Made by a program: the position numbers and the translations under genes. From NCBI RefSeq assembly GCF_027497355.1, contig NZ_CP114909.1, forward strand, positions 310,001 through 374,000: a stretch of DNA of 64,000 bases. The letters are read 5' to 3'. Of the stretch, positions 46,844 through 57,795 are shown in pieces; the first letter of the stretch is position 1; each line of letters opens with the position of its first letter. This DNA comes from Micromonospora sp. WMMA1947. GTDB taxonomy: Bacteria > Actinomycetota > Actinomycetes > Mycobacteriales > Micromonosporaceae. The notes under the pieces were generated by a model, which was given only the letters and a program-made list of their open reading frames with translations, ran no database searches and was not told where the DNA came from.

Positions 46844-47701
46844 TCACCGGCCGGACGTGCCACCGGTCGCGACCGGACGGTCCGGGTCGGCCACCCACTC
46901 GCTCCACGAGCCGACGTACAACGCGGCGTCCGGGCGACCGGCCAGGTGCAACGCGAGCACCGCCTGCGCGGCGGTCACCCCGGAGCCGCAGTACGCGCCG
47001 ACCGGCGTGTCCGCGTCCACCCCGGCGGCGGCGAACCGTTCCCGCAGTTCCCCGGCGCCGGGGAAGCGGCCCTGCGTGACGTACTCCGGGGCGGGCACGT
47101 TGACGGCGCCCGGCACGTGCCCGGCGACCGGGTCGACCGGCTCGTGCTCGCCCCGGTAGCGCGGCGCGGCCCGTACGTCCAGCAGCACGCCGGGCTCGGC
47201 GGCGGCGAGCCGGGCGGCCTGCGCGGCGTCGAGCACCGGCAACGCGCCGGGTGCCACAGTCACGTCGCCGGGCGCCGGAGCGGGCACGCTCGTGTCGACC
47301 GGCAGCCCGGCGGCCGTCCAGGCGGGGAAGCCGCCGTGCAGCACCCGCACCTGCCGGTGCCCGGCCCAGCGCAGCGTCCACCAGGCGCGGGCGGCGGACA
47401 TGCCGTCGCCGCCGTCGTACACCACCACCGGATGACCCGCGCGGACGCCCGCGGCCCGCAGCGCGGCCTGCAACGCCGCCGGGTCCGGAAGCGGGTGCCG
47501 CCCGGCGGCGCCGGGCGGCCCGCACAGCTCGGTGTCCAGGTCGACGAAGACGGCGCCGGGCAGGTGGGCGGCGGTGTAGTCGTCGCGCCCGGGCGGGCCG
47601 GCCAGCCGCCAGCGGACGTCGAGCAGGGTCGGCGGGTCGGCGTGATCGAGTTCGGCGACGAGCCGGTCGGGCTCGACCAGCAGGTCTGCGGTGGCGGACA
47701 T
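46844..47701 (-). CDS. Two-domain rhodanese sulfurtransferase
   Basis: 285 aa, ATG at 47701. N-terminal inactive rhodanese-like domain (LLDVRWRLAGPPGRDDYTAAHLPGA) and C-terminal active one with Cys in the YCGSGVTA loop and PVDPVAGHVPGAVNVP. CGSGVTA fits 3-mercaptopyruvate- or thiosulfate-type enzymes. Transfers sulfane sulfur, for example to cyanide or thiols. Divergent from the ideR-type gene. Confidence 0.93.
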   Translation of the reverse strand: MSATADLLVEPDRLVAELDHADPPTLLDVRWRLAGPPGRDDYTAAHLPGAVFVDLDTELCGPPGAAGRHPLPDPAALQAALRAAGVRAGHPVVVYDGGDGMSAARAWWTLRWAGHRQVRVLHGGFPAWTAAGLPVDTSVPAPAPGDVTVAPGALPVLDAAQAARLAAAEPGVLLDVRAAPRYRGEHEPVDPVAGHVPGAVNVPAPEYVTQGRFPGAGELRERFAAAGVDADTPVGAYCGSGVTAAQAVLALHLAGRPDAALYVGSWSEWVADPDRPVATGGTSGR

Positions 47702-47760
47702 ACGGTCCAGTCAACACCATCCGGCGCATCACCTCCGGCTTCGCCTGCGTCGATGGTCGG

Positions 47761-47775
47761 TGGTAACGGGTACCA
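47761..47775 (+). promoter_or_regulatory. Imperfect palindrome over the -10 of the ideR-type gene
   Basis: TGGTA and TACCA flank 5 nt; TACCAT at 47771-47776 fits a -10 for the downstream gene. It could be an autoregulatory site, but it does not match the classic IdeR iron box. Confidence 0.3.
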
Positions 47776-47798
47776 TCGGAGCCCAGGAGGCCGCAGAC

Positions 47799-48485
47799 GT
47801 GAAGCACGACCTTGTTGACACCACCGAGATGTACCTGCGCACCATCCTCGAACTCGAGGAGGAGGGGGTGCCGCCGCTTCGTGCCCGCATCGCCGAGCGG
47901 CTGAAGCAGAGTGGCCCGACCGTCAGCCAGACCGTCGCCCGCATGGAGCGCGACGGCCTGCTCACCGTCGAGGGCGACCGGCACCTGACCCTCACGCCGC
48001 AGGGCCGCAACACCGCCGTGTCCGTGATGCGCAAGCACCGGCTGGCCGAGCTGCTGCTGGTCAACGTGATCGGGATGCCCTACGAGGAGGCCCACGAGGA
48101 GGCCTGCCGGTGGGAGCACGTGATGAGCGACGCGGTAGAGAAGCGGGTCTTCGACCTGCTCAACCGCCCGACCCGCTCGCCGTACGGCAACCCGATCCCG
48201 GGCCTGGAGGAGCTGGGTGACCCGGGCCTGGTGCCTGCCGACGCCGTCGAGGGTGAGCGCAACCTGGCCTTCCCCGGCCTGTCCGGCACCGTCGTGGTGC
48301 GGCGGATCTGCGAGAGCGTGCAGACCGACTCGGACGTGCTCCGGCAGTTGCACGCCGCCGGCGTCGACCCGGGTGCGACGGTGACTGTGGCGCAGGAACG
48401 CGACGCCGTCTCGATCGACCGCTCCGGTGACCGGGTCCGGCTGCCTCGCGAGGTGGCGTCCCGGGTGTTCGTCGCGGCCCGCTGA
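47799..48485 (+). CDS. ideR: IdeR/DtxR-family iron-dependent repressor
   Basis: 228 aa from GTG at 47799 (AGGAGG 8 nt upstream). N-terminal winged helix (DTTEMYLRTI, ARIAERLKQSGPTVSQTVARMERDGLL), dimerisation domain with metal ligands visible as the Met in TTEM, RKHRLAE and EEACRWEHVM (His, Cys, Glu, His), and a C-terminal SH3-like FeoA domain from about 150. With Fe2+ it represses siderophore and uptake genes and activates storage. The near identity of the first 70 residues with the mycobacterial IdeR I recall supports the symbol. Confidence 0.94.
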   Translation: MKHDLVDTTEMYLRTILELEEEGVPPLRARIAERLKQSGPTVSQTVARMERDGLLTVEGDRHLTLTPQGRNTAVSVMRKHRLAELLLVNVIGMPYEEAHEEACRWEHVMSDAVEKRVFDLLNRPTRSPYGNPIPGLEELGDPGLVPADAVEGERNLAFPGLSGTVVVRRICESVQTDSDVLRQLHAAGVDPGATVTVAQERDAVSIDRSGDRVRLPREVASRVFVAAR

Positions 48486-48534
48486 CTCTCCGGCGGCCCT
48501 GACGTCCCGTCAGAGCTGCTATGGCGACCTCCGG

Positions 48535-49083
48535 TCAGAGCTGCCTGGTGTCGATCACCTTGGCCAGCGTGACCAGCTTGCCGGCCGTCTTGTCCGCCTC
48601 CGCCTTCGCGGTGCCGGTCGGGGCGGTCCAGCGCAGCGTGGCGAGCCGCCCCTCGGTGGCCAGCCAGCCGACCTCGGCGGCCGGCCCGGACTTCGCGGTC
48701 TTGGGCAGCGTGCGCCGGTAGGCGGCCTTGCCCAGCTTGCTGATCTTCGCCGCGCCGCTGGGCTGCACGTCCAGGGCGAACGTGGCAGCGTCGATCGACG
48801 TCTCCGTCACCGACAGCGTCAGCTCCGGGAGCACCGCACCCGCCGCGCGGACCACACAGGTGTGGGTGTCGCCCCGCTCGGTGGCCGCCGCCACGTCGAA
48901 CGTGCCGCCGGTGTGCTCGGCGATCACCGCGAAGTCGAGCAGCCGGCACGCCCCACCCGAGGACGCCGCCGCCACCGGGACCGGCGGGGGCGGAGCGGGC
49001 GGTCCGGCGTCGGTCGGCGCCTCCTCGGCGCAGCCGGCGGCGAGCAGGACGGCCGGAACGGCCAGCCAGATTCGGGCGCGCAC
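48535..49083 (-). CDS. Putative lipoprotein
   Basis: 182 aa from GTG at 49083 (GGAGGT 5-6 nt upstream). Signal RARIWLAVPAVLLAAGC with a canonical lipobox LAAGC, then a Pro-rich linker and a domain containing CRLLDFAVIAEHTGGTF and HTCVVRAAG, whose two Cys may pair. The pattern of a DUF3558-like surface protein is possible but not certain. Converges with ideR; a small hairpin (CTGACG/CGTCAG, 48499-48513) lies between. Confidence 0.75.
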   Translation of the reverse strand: MRARIWLAVPAVLLAAGCAEEAPTDAGPPAPPPPVPVAAASSGGACRLLDFAVIAEHTGGTFDVAAATERGDTHTCVVRAAGAVLPELTLSVTETSIDAATFALDVQPSGAAKISKLGKAAYRRTLPKTAKSGPAAEVGWLATEGRLATLRWTAPTGTAKAEADKTAGKLVTLAKVIDTRQL

Positions 49084-49169
49084 GGGAGACCTCCGCGGTC
49101 GGCGGCGGGTCCGACCCGCCGGAGTTCCGTCGGACACCGTACGGGGTGCCCCAGCGGGGACGGAAGCCC

Positions 49170-49403
49170 CTAATCGGCCACGTACGGACAGTGCCGGCAG
49201 CCTCGCCCGCAGCACGTGCCACGCCGGGCCAGGAACCCCGCGCTGAGCACGAACAGCCCGGTCTCCGGGTCCAGGTAGCCGGCCTCCCCTGCGGCCAGGG
49301 CGGCGGCGTGCGCGGCGAGGATGCGTTCCCGCCCGGGGTGATCCGGCGACAGCCGCGACGGGTGCGGTTCGGTAAGCGCCCGGTCCGCCAGTTCCTCACT
49401 CAC
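49170..49403 (-). CDS. DUF5522-like small Cys-rich protein
   Basis: 77 aa, GTG at 49403, overlapping the methyltransferase stop by 8 bp. Helical N-terminus (RERILAAHAAALAAGEAGY), YLDPETGLFVLSAGFL, and a C-terminal cluster GTCCGRGCRHCPY that could bind zinc. Small conserved family of unknown function; the C-terminal Cys pattern resembles Cys-rich tails of metal- or RNA-binding proteins. Confidence 0.8.
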   Translation of the reverse strand: MSEELADRALTEPHPSRLSPDHPGRERILAAHAAALAAGEAGYLDPETGLFVLSAGFLARRGTCCGRGCRHCPYVAD

Positions 49404-50094
49404 CGCTGGAGTCTACGGAGGGCACCGCACCGGACGCCGTGCCCGCCCCGGTCACGCGATCAGGTCGCCGGGCGAGCAGGAACGCCTGGGGCTGCCGCTC
49501 GCCGTCGGCCGGCGCGCGGACCGTCGTCGCCGTCACGGCGAACCCGGCCGCCGCGAGTTGCGCGGCCAGCCGCTGCGGCGACAGCCAGTAGACGTCGAAG
49601 GCGACGGAGTGGCCGTATGCCTGCTCCCGCCGGTCGAGCCGGTCGCCGACCTTCACCGCGAGCAGCAGGTGACCACCGGGGGCGAGCACCCGGTGGAAGC
49701 CGGCGAACACCTCCGGCAGCAGTTCCGGCGGCAGGTGGATGACCGAGTACCAGGAGACCAGCCCGGCCAGCGACCCGTCCGGCACGGTCAGCTCGGTCAG
49801 CGAGCCGACCTCGAAGCGCAGGTCCGGGTACGTGCGCCGGGCCACCGCCACCATGCCGGGCGAGAGGTCGACCCCGCTGATGTCGAGGCCGAGCCGGTGC
49901 AGGTGGTCGGTGACACGGCCGGTGCCGCACCCCACCTCCAGCACGGGCCGGCCCGGCCCGACCGTCTCGGCGAACGCGGCCAGCAGGGCCCGGTCCAGCG
50001 GTGGTTCCACCACGTCGGGCAGCAGCCGCGCGTAGTCCTCGGCGACGGTGTCGTAGGCGGCGCGCGTCTCGACCAGCCAGGCAGGTTCGGTCAC
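49396..50094 (-). CDS. Class I SAM-dependent methyltransferase
   Basis: 232 aa from 50094. Methyltransf_25-type domain: YDTVAEDYARLLP, VLEVGCGTGRVTDHL (SAM loop), GVDLSPGMVAVAR, and a C-terminal half ending in a polar tail. Small-molecule methyltransferase by resemblance; substrate unknown. Upstream of the DUF5522-like gene, with overlapping ends. Confidence 0.88.
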   Translation of the reverse strand: MTEPAWLVETRAAYDTVAEDYARLLPDVVEPPLDRALLAAFAETVGPGRPVLEVGCGTGRVTDHLHRLGLDISGVDLSPGMVAVARRTYPDLRFEVGSLTELTVPDGSLAGLVSWYSVIHLPPELLPEVFAGFHRVLAPGGHLLLAVKVGDRLDRREQAYGHSVAFDVYWLSPQRLAAQLAAAGFAVTATTVRAPADGERQPQAFLLARRPDRVTGAGTASGAVPSVDSSGE

Positions 50095-50137
50095 GCCCGC
50101 CGACCCTAGTCGCCGCCGGCCTGGCTCGCCCGACCTG

Positions 50138-50199
50138 GTTGATCATGAAGTTGACGGCCGTCGCGCCCGGCGTGTCGCGCCGTCAACTTCATGATCGAC
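50138..50199. repeat. Intergenic inverted repeat, family D copy 2
   Basis: Arms GATCATGAAGTTGACGG and CCGTCAACTTCATGATC are perfect over 16-17 bp, about 22 nt loop. Same arms as 10556-10616. Confidence 0.8.
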
Positions 50200-50217
50200 G
50201 AGGACAGAACGGGTGGG

Positions 50218-51153
50218 TCAGCGGAACCAGGTCAGGGACTGGCCGTGGCCTGTCGTCCAGGCCACGGGGTGGCCGTCGAGGGCCAGGACGTTGTGGAAGC
50301 CGTCGGTGGGCGGCTCGGGCAATGCCGCGTGGGGCAGCACCGACGGGTCCTCGTTGGCGATCCAGTGGCCGGGGAGCGTCCGTACCAGCGCGGTGAACGC
50401 GTCCCGCCGTGGTGGCGGCACCTGGTAGAGCACCGAACTGTGGAACACCACGAGCGTCGCCCCAGCCGGGGCCTGCGCCGCCAGCGCCGGCAGGTCGTCG
50501 ACCAGGTCACCGCGTACCAGCAGGGGCGGGTCGGCCGCCGCGATCGCCGCCGCGGCGCGCAGCCGCTCCCGGCGGTGCCGGTGTTCCGGCCAGATCAGCG
50601 CGTCCAGCCAGGCCACGTCGGCCGGGGCGGTGACGTCGAGCGGGTTCACGTCCAGCCCGGCCCGCCACACCACCTCCGGGCGCCGCCGCGGCGGCTCGGC
50701 GCCGGTCAGGTCGCAGTCGAGCACCGGCTCACCCCCGCCGAGATGCCGGTCGCCGTAGCGGTAGGCGTACCGGTCCGGGTAGAGGCACAGCCCCGCGGAC
50801 GCGCCGACCTCCAGCAACGCCAGCGGCTGCGGCAACGCGGCGAGCACCGGCAGCAGCACCGCGCAGCGCCCGGCCTCGTTCGTCTGCGTCGCCCGCACCC
50901 GCATCTGCACCGCGACATCCGGCCAGTGCGCGATCACGTACGCGCGGAACGCCGCCGGGTCGTCCACCGGCCCGCCGCGCAGCCGCACCACCCCGAACAG
51001 CAGGTTCGGCTGACGCTTAGCCGGCGGCAGCGTGTCGAGCAGGGCGAGCAGCTCCGGGTCACCGGCCACCGCCCGCGACAACCGCTCGTACGCCGGGGAC
51101 ACGCCGCGCGTCTCCCGCTCGGCGAAGACCCGATAGATGTCGGTCGTGCTCAT
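50218..51153 (-). CDS. DUF2332 protein
   Basis: 311 aa from ATG at 51153 (MSTTDIYRVFAERE). Motifs ALLEVGASAGLCLYPDRYAY, GLDVNPLDV, LVVFHSSVLYQVP. DUF2332 is a bacterial family with a methyltransferase-like core (EVGASAGL resembles a SAM loop) but no proven activity. Single gene upstream of the family D repeat. Confidence 0.87.
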   Translation of the reverse strand: MSTTDIYRVFAERETRGVSPAYERLSRAVAGDPELLALLDTLPPAKRQPNLLFGVVRLRGGPVDDPAAFRAYVIAHWPDVAVQMRVRATQTNEAGRCAVLLPVLAALPQPLALLEVGASAGLCLYPDRYAYRYGDRHLGGGEPVLDCDLTGAEPPRRRPEVVWRAGLDVNPLDVTAPADVAWLDALIWPEHRHRRERLRAAAAIAAADPPLLVRGDLVDDLPALAAQAPAGATLVVFHSSVLYQVPPPRRDAFTALVRTLPGHWIANEDPSVLPHAALPEPPTDGFHNVLALDGHPVAWTTGHGQSLTWFR

Positions 51154-51203
51154 CCCCCGAGCATTCCAGCTCGCGTACACGATGGGGTGTGACAGTGAGC
51201 ACG

Positions 51204-51239
51204 CGCGAGCGCGGCAGGGAAGTCCCTGCCGCGCTCGCG
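51204..51239 (-). terminator. Hairpin terminator after nrdJ
   Basis: Perfect 16-bp stem CGCGAGCGCGGCAGGG/CCCTGCCGCGCTCGCG with a 4-nt loop, 15 bp beyond the stop. Confidence 0.8.
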
Positions 51240-51253
51240 TCTTCGGTCGTGCG

Positions 51254-54118
<2,865 letters not shown>

Positions 54119-54185
54119 GCCCTCGCCCCCCTCGTCGGCACGGTCACCCACCGCGCCTCGTGTACCTGTCAGAAACCCGAAAATG

Positions 54186-54686
54186 TCAGCTGATCGCGCC
54201 GGCGGCGTCCGCCGCACCGGCACCGGCGCCCTCCCGGGCGCGCGCGGCGGCCCGCAGCGTCTCGATCTCGCGCTCGAAGTCGGCGAGCGAGTCGAAGGAG
54301 CGGTAGACGCTGGCGAACCGCATGTAGGCCACCTCGTCGAGGTCACGCAGCGGGCCGAGGATGGCCAGGCCCACCTCGTGGCTGGGGATCTCGGCCGCCC
54401 CCTTGGCGCGGACGGTCTCCTCGACCTTCTGTGCCAGCAGCGCGATCGAGTCGTCGTCGACCGGCCGCCCCTGGCACGCCTTGCGCACCCCACCGATGAT
54501 CTTCGTACGGCTGAACGGCTCGGTCACCCCGCTGCGCTTGACCACCGCGAGCACCGCCTCCTCGACGGTGGTGAACCGCTTGCCGCACTCCGGGCACGAC
54601 CGTCGCCGCCGGATGAGCTGGCCGTCGTCGGCCTCCCGCGAGTCGACCACCCGGGAGTCGGCGTGCCGGCAGTACGGACACCGCAT
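54186..54686 (-). CDS. nrdR: Transcriptional repressor NrdR
   Basis: 166 aa, ATG at 54686 after GGAGGAGGT. N-terminal zinc ribbon MRCPYC...[11 protein letters not shown] binds DNA, followed by an ATP-cone ([24 protein letters not shown]) that senses ATP/dATP. NrdR represses ribonucleotide reductase genes; here it is cotranscribed with nrdJ. Two candidate boxes lie upstream. The Ala/Gly-rich tail after 150 is variable in the family. Confidence 0.97.
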   Translation of the reverse strand: MRCPYCRHADSRVVDSREADDGQLIRRRRSCPECGKRFTTVEEAVLAVVKRSGVTEPFSRTKIIGGVRKACQGRPVDDDSIALLAQKVEETVRAKGAAEIPSHEVGLAILGPLRDLDEVAYMRFASVYRSFDSLADFEREIETLRAAARAREGAGAGAADAAGAIS

Positions 54687-54811
54687 TCGCCCGACCTCCT
54701 CCGTCGATCGCGGACACCCCTACCGGCTCCCGGGCACGCGTCGACACGGCGGAGCCATCGTCGGATGACCGTCGCCGAGTGCGCGGTGCGGGAGTGCGTT
54801 CGGTAGTGGAA

Positions 54812-54827
54812 CCCAACCTGTAGGCAA
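54812..54827 (-). promoter_or_regulatory. Candidate NrdR box 2 (promoter-proximal)
   Basis: Minus strand TTGCCTACAGGTTGGG aligns with box 1 (CTACA-2-T-1-GGG core shared). TTGCCT (54822-54827) and TACCGA 16 bp downstream could form the nrdR promoter, so the box would cover the -35. Confidence 0.5.
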
Positions 54828-54842
54828 CTTACGCCCGTGTGA

Positions 54843-54858
54843 CTACTACATCTAGGGG
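54843..54858 (-). promoter_or_regulatory. Candidate NrdR box 1
   Basis: Minus strand CCCCTAGATGTAGTAG is close to the published type CTAGATGTAG core of actinobacterial NrdR boxes. Its centre lies 31 bp from box 2, the spacing typical of paired NrdR boxes. Confidence 0.65.
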
Positions 54859-54990
54859 TCGACCGTATGCCGAACCCCAAGCGAGGTCAAGTTGGCCGGC
54901 GTGTCCGGCGCGTCATCAGCATCACGCCCGGCGCGACGCCACCGAGGAGCCCAACGGACGGCCTCCCGCGCCGGTCACGGGCGGCCGGGA

Positions 54991-55006
54991 TAGAACATCC
55001 GTTCGA
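54991..55006 (+). promoter_or_regulatory. LexA (SOS) box 1 upstream of lexA
   Basis: TAGAACATCCGTTCGA: GAAC-4-GTTC, close to the actinobacterial consensus TCGAAC-4-GTTCGA. Confidence 0.8.
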
Positions 55007-55023
55007 GCGGCGTACCCTTCTAT

Positions 55024-55039
55024 CAGAACACCAGTTCGG
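55024..55039 (+). promoter_or_regulatory. LexA (SOS) box 2 upstream of lexA
   Basis: CAGAACACCAGTTCGG: GAAC-4-GTTC, 33 bp centre to centre from box 1. A TACCCT -10-like hexamer (55013-55018) lies between, so LexA at either box would block transcription. Confidence 0.75.
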
Positions 55040-55175
55040 AAATCCAGGAATTCGGCGCGACACGCCGACAGCAGGTCGTACAGATGTTTGAAAATGGCCG
55101 ATCTCACCTATACGGTCAGACCACACGCACCACGAGCCGACGAGGCACCCCAGCGCCGACCAGGGAGGGACGGAC

Positions 55176-55958
55176 GTGACCGAGGACCGGGCCAGCCGGC
55201 AGAAGAACCCGCAGCCGAACGACGGGGCGGGTCCTCCGGCGACCCGTCGCCCCCGCACCGCCCGCAGCCGCACCGCCCCCGCGGCCGTGCGTCCGGTCAC
55301 CCCGGTGGTGAGCAGCTTCCCCGACCCGGCGACGGTCGACCTGACCGCCCGGCAGCGACGGATCCTGGAGTTCATCCGCAACTGGGTCGAGCGCCACGGC
55401 TACCCGCCGAGCGTGCGCGAGATCGGCGAGGCGGTCGGGCTGGTGTCCCCGTCCAGCGTCGCCTACCAGCTCAAGGAGCTGGAGAAGAAGGGCTTCCTGC
55501 GCCGCGACCCGAACCGGCCGCGCGCCGTCGACGTCCGCGCGCCGGGCGAGGCCGACGACGAGGCGGCCCGCGCGCAGCGACCCGCCCCGGCGTACGTGCC
55601 GATGCTGGGCCGCATCGCCGCCGGTGGGCCGATCCTGGCCGAGCAGGCGGTGGAGGACATCTTCCCCCTCCCCCGCGAGCTGGTCGGCGAGGGCGAGGTC
55701 TTCATGCTCCAGGTCAAGGGCGACTCGATGCTCGACGCGGCGATCTGCGACGGCGACTGGGTGGTCGTCCGGCAGCAGCCGAACGCCGAGGTCGGCGACA
55801 TCGTGGCCGCCATGCTCGACGGCGAGGCGACGGTGAAGACCTACCGGCGGCGCGACGGTCACGTCTGGCTGATGCCGCAGAACCCGGCCTTCGACCCGAT
55901 CCCCGGTGACGACGCCACCATCATGGGCCGCGTGGTCGCGGTGCTGCGCCGCATCTGA
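55176..55958 (+). CDS. lexA: LexA repressor of the SOS response
   Basis: 260 aa from GTG at 55176 (GGGAGGGA 5 nt upstream). Winged helix ([20 protein letters not shown], then [20 protein letters not shown] as recognition part) and an S24 autoprotease domain: cleavage site Ala149-Gly150 (GRIAAGGPI), Ser184 in KGDSMLD and Lys221 in EATVKTY. RecA filament triggers self-cleavage and induction of SOS genes. A 50-residue N-terminal extension is usual in high-GC actinobacteria. Two SOS boxes precede it: self-repressed. Confidence 0.97.
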   Translation: MTEDRASRQKNPQPNDGAGPPATRRPRTARSRTAPAAVRPVTPVVSSFPDPATVDLTARQRRILEFIRNWVERHGYPPSVREIGEAVGLVSPSSVAYQLKELEKKGFLRRDPNRPRAVDVRAPGEADDEAARAQRPAPAYVPMLGRIAAGGPILAEQAVEDIFPLPRELVGEGEVFMLQVKGDSMLDAAICDGDWVVVRQQPNAEVGDIVAAMLDGEATVKTYRRRDGHVWLMPQNPAFDPIPGDDATIMGRVVAVLRRI

Positions 55959-55965
55959 GGCGACA

Positions 55966-56008
55966 ACGACGAAGGGGGTGACCGGCGATCGGTCACCCCC
56001 TTCGTCGT
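55966..56008. terminator. Bidirectional terminator
   Basis: Perfect 18-bp stem ACGACGAAGGGGGTGACC with GGTCACCCCCTTCGTCGT, 7-nt loop, between convergent lexA and the Gly-rich protein gene. Confidence 0.85.
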
Positions 56009-56014
56009 GTGCTC

Positions 56015-57745
56015 TCAGTAGCGGTCGCCGCGGTACTCCCGGCCACCGGACACCGGCCCGTACTGGCCGCGCTCGTCGTAGCCGTCGTCGCGCCTGCCGC
56101 CACGCGGGTCCTGGCCGCGACGAGGCGGCTCGGCCCGGCCGGCCTCCCCGCGCGGGGCGCCGCCGTTCGGCTGGCCCCGGTGCCCCGGCCCGCCCGGGCC
56201 GCCGCCGTAGCCGCCGCCCCGGCCACCCCGGGGCGCACCGCCGGGACCGGCCTGGCCGCCACCGCCGTACACGCCGCCGCCCTGGCCGCCACCGCCGCGA
56301 CCGCCGCCGGCCGGGGCGCCGCCGCCGTAGACGCCGCCGCTCTGGGGACGGTCCGGGCCCGGAGGACGGCCACCACCCTGGGGACGACCTCCCTGCGGGC
56401 CGCCGCTCTGGGGACGGCCGCCGTACACGCCGCCGCCCGGCCGGCCACCACCGCCGTAGACACCGCCCGACGGCGGCCGGTCACCGTTGGCGCCGCCGTA
56501 CACGCCGCCCTGGCCACCGCCGCCGTAGACCGCGCCGCGGGGCGGGACCTCCGGCCGTTCCGCCGACGGGAAGCCGTTGTTCACCGGGAACTCGCCACTG
56601 CGCTCGGGCTCGTCGGCCGGCGCCCTGGGCGCCGGCTTGCGCCGCGCCCGCAGGATGCCGAACACGCCCGCGCCGACCAGCAGCGCGCCGAGCACCCCGA
56701 CGGCCGCGATCAGGTACGTGATCTCGTCGAGCGAGAGCCCGTCGATCCAGGACTTCTCGGCGGCCGCCTTGGTCTCGGCCTTGCCGCCGTTCGGCAGCGC
56801 CTCGGCGCCGGTGGTCGACGGGGTGTAGCTGAGGATGTCGATCGGGTCCGACTCGTCGAGCGTGCCGCCGTCGGAGACGGTGACGAACGTCTTGCCGTCC
56901 GGGGTGTAGGAGATCGCCTCGCCGAACGGGTCGGCGAGCGGCGTGACTCGGGGCTTGCCGGTGGTGATCGCCTTGACGATGTCGCCGCCGGCCACGTCGA
57001 ACTCGAACGCGTCGGCGTACGTGCGCAGCACGACCTTGCTGCCGTCCGGTGAGCGGGCCGCGCCGGTGATCAACGCCCGGCCGGGCGAGCCGAGCTTGTT
57101 CTCGGTGCTCGTCTTCGGGAGCGTGACCTCGCCGACCTTCTTCATCGGGATCGGCTCGGTGTCGCCGCTCGCCTTCAGCTTCACCGTCGGGGTGTAGATC
57201 TCCGACTTGCCGGAGAGCTCCTTGGTGATCACCAGCGGCATGTTGTCGTCGCCGACGAGCAGGGCCTCCGCGTCGTGCGGTTCCTTGCCCGGGTAGCTGA
57301 GCCGGTGCAGCACCGGCTGCTTCGAACCGCTCACCGGCATCGTCCAGACCGCGACCCGCTCCCGGCGGGTCTTCTTCTCGATGTTGTCGCCGGTGTCGGC
57401 GATCCAGAGGGTCTTGCGGTCCGGGCTGAGCGCGAGGTCCTCGGTGTCGAGCGGCCCGTCACCGGAGTAACGGACCTCCTTGTCGACCTTGCACTTGGTG
57501 TCCAGGTAGAAGACCCGCTTGCGGCTGGGGTCGTCCGAGCCGTCGTTGATCACGACGTACCCGCTGCTGGTGGCGACGAGGCCGGACAACTCGCGGAGGC
57601 GACTGTCCTCGACCGTGCACTTCTTCTTGGGCGCTGCGGCCAGCACGGGGGCCGCGGCGGGAGCCGCCGGGGCCGGCCCGGCCGGCGCCACGACCGCGCC
57701 GACCAGGCCGAGCGCGAGCGTGACCGAGGAGACAACGTGCCGCAT
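56015..57745 (-). CDS. Secreted/membrane beta-propeller-like protein with Gly-rich VYGG tail
   Basis: 576 aa from ATG at 57745. Signal peptide or anchor (about 1-30), extracytoplasmic domain of about 300 residues with repeats such as LALSPDRKTLWIADTG and GAARSPDGSKVVLRTYAD suggesting a propeller, one transmembrane helix near 345-370, then a cytoplasmic 190-residue Gly/Arg-rich tail carrying six VYGG motifs and PQGG repeats. A large Ala/Gly-rich transmembrane protein occupies the same position downstream of lexA in mycobacteria, as I recall. Function unknown. The tail DNA is highly repetitive. Confidence 0.8.
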   Translation of the reverse strand: MRHVVSSVTLALGLVGAVVAPAGPAPAAPAAAPVLAAAPKKKCTVEDSRLRELSGLVATSSGYVVINDGSDDPSRKRVFYLDTKCKVDKEVRYSGDGPLDTEDLALSPDRKTLWIADTGDNIEKKTRRERVAVWTMPVSGSKQPVLHRLSYPGKEPHDAEALLVGDDNMPLVITKELSGKSEIYTPTVKLKASGDTEPIPMKKVGEVTLPKTSTENKLGSPGRALITGAARSPDGSKVVLRTYADAFEFDVAGGDIVKAITTGKPRVTPLADPFGEAISYTPDGKTFVTVSDGGTLDESDPIDILSYTPSTTGAEALPNGGKAETKAAAEKSWIDGLSLDEITYLIAAVGVLGALLVGAGVFGILRARRKPAPRAPADEPERSGEFPVNNGFPSAERPEVPPRGAVYGGGGQGGVYGGANGDRPPSGGVYGGGGRPGGGVYGGRPQSGGPQGGRPQGGGRPPGPDRPQSGGVYGGGAPAGGGRGGGGQGGGVYGGGGQAGPGGAPRGGRGGGYGGGPGGPGHRGQPNGGAPRGEAGRAEPPRRGQDPRGGRRDDGYDERGQYGPVSGGREYRGDRY

Positions 57746-57795
57746 GACGCTCAGTGTCGCACGGCGCGGGTTTCCGGCGGGTGACGCCGGACGGC

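Larger units (their letters stand above)
54687..55175. other. Divergent regulatory region between nrdR and lexA
   Basis: 489 bp without a protein gene. Holds tandem NrdR boxes on the nrdR side and two LexA boxes on the lexA side, plus ribosome binding sites at both ends. Apparent reading frames here do not resemble a coding gene. Confidence 0.8.

Noticed and set aside
47702..47798. IdeR iron box in front of the ideR-type gene
   Set aside because: No TTAGGTTAGGCTAACC-like 19-mer; only the weak TGGTA/TACCA dyad, kept as a low-confidence site.
54922..55107. A small minus-strand gene (61 codons) upstream of lexA
   Set aside because: It covers the SOS boxes and lexA promoter, has no ribosome binding site and no recognisable feature.
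54119..55175. Cobalamin riboswitch for the B12-dependent reductase
   Set aside because: No B12-box-like core or pseudoknot loop was seen before nrdJ or nrdR; NrdR boxes explain control better.
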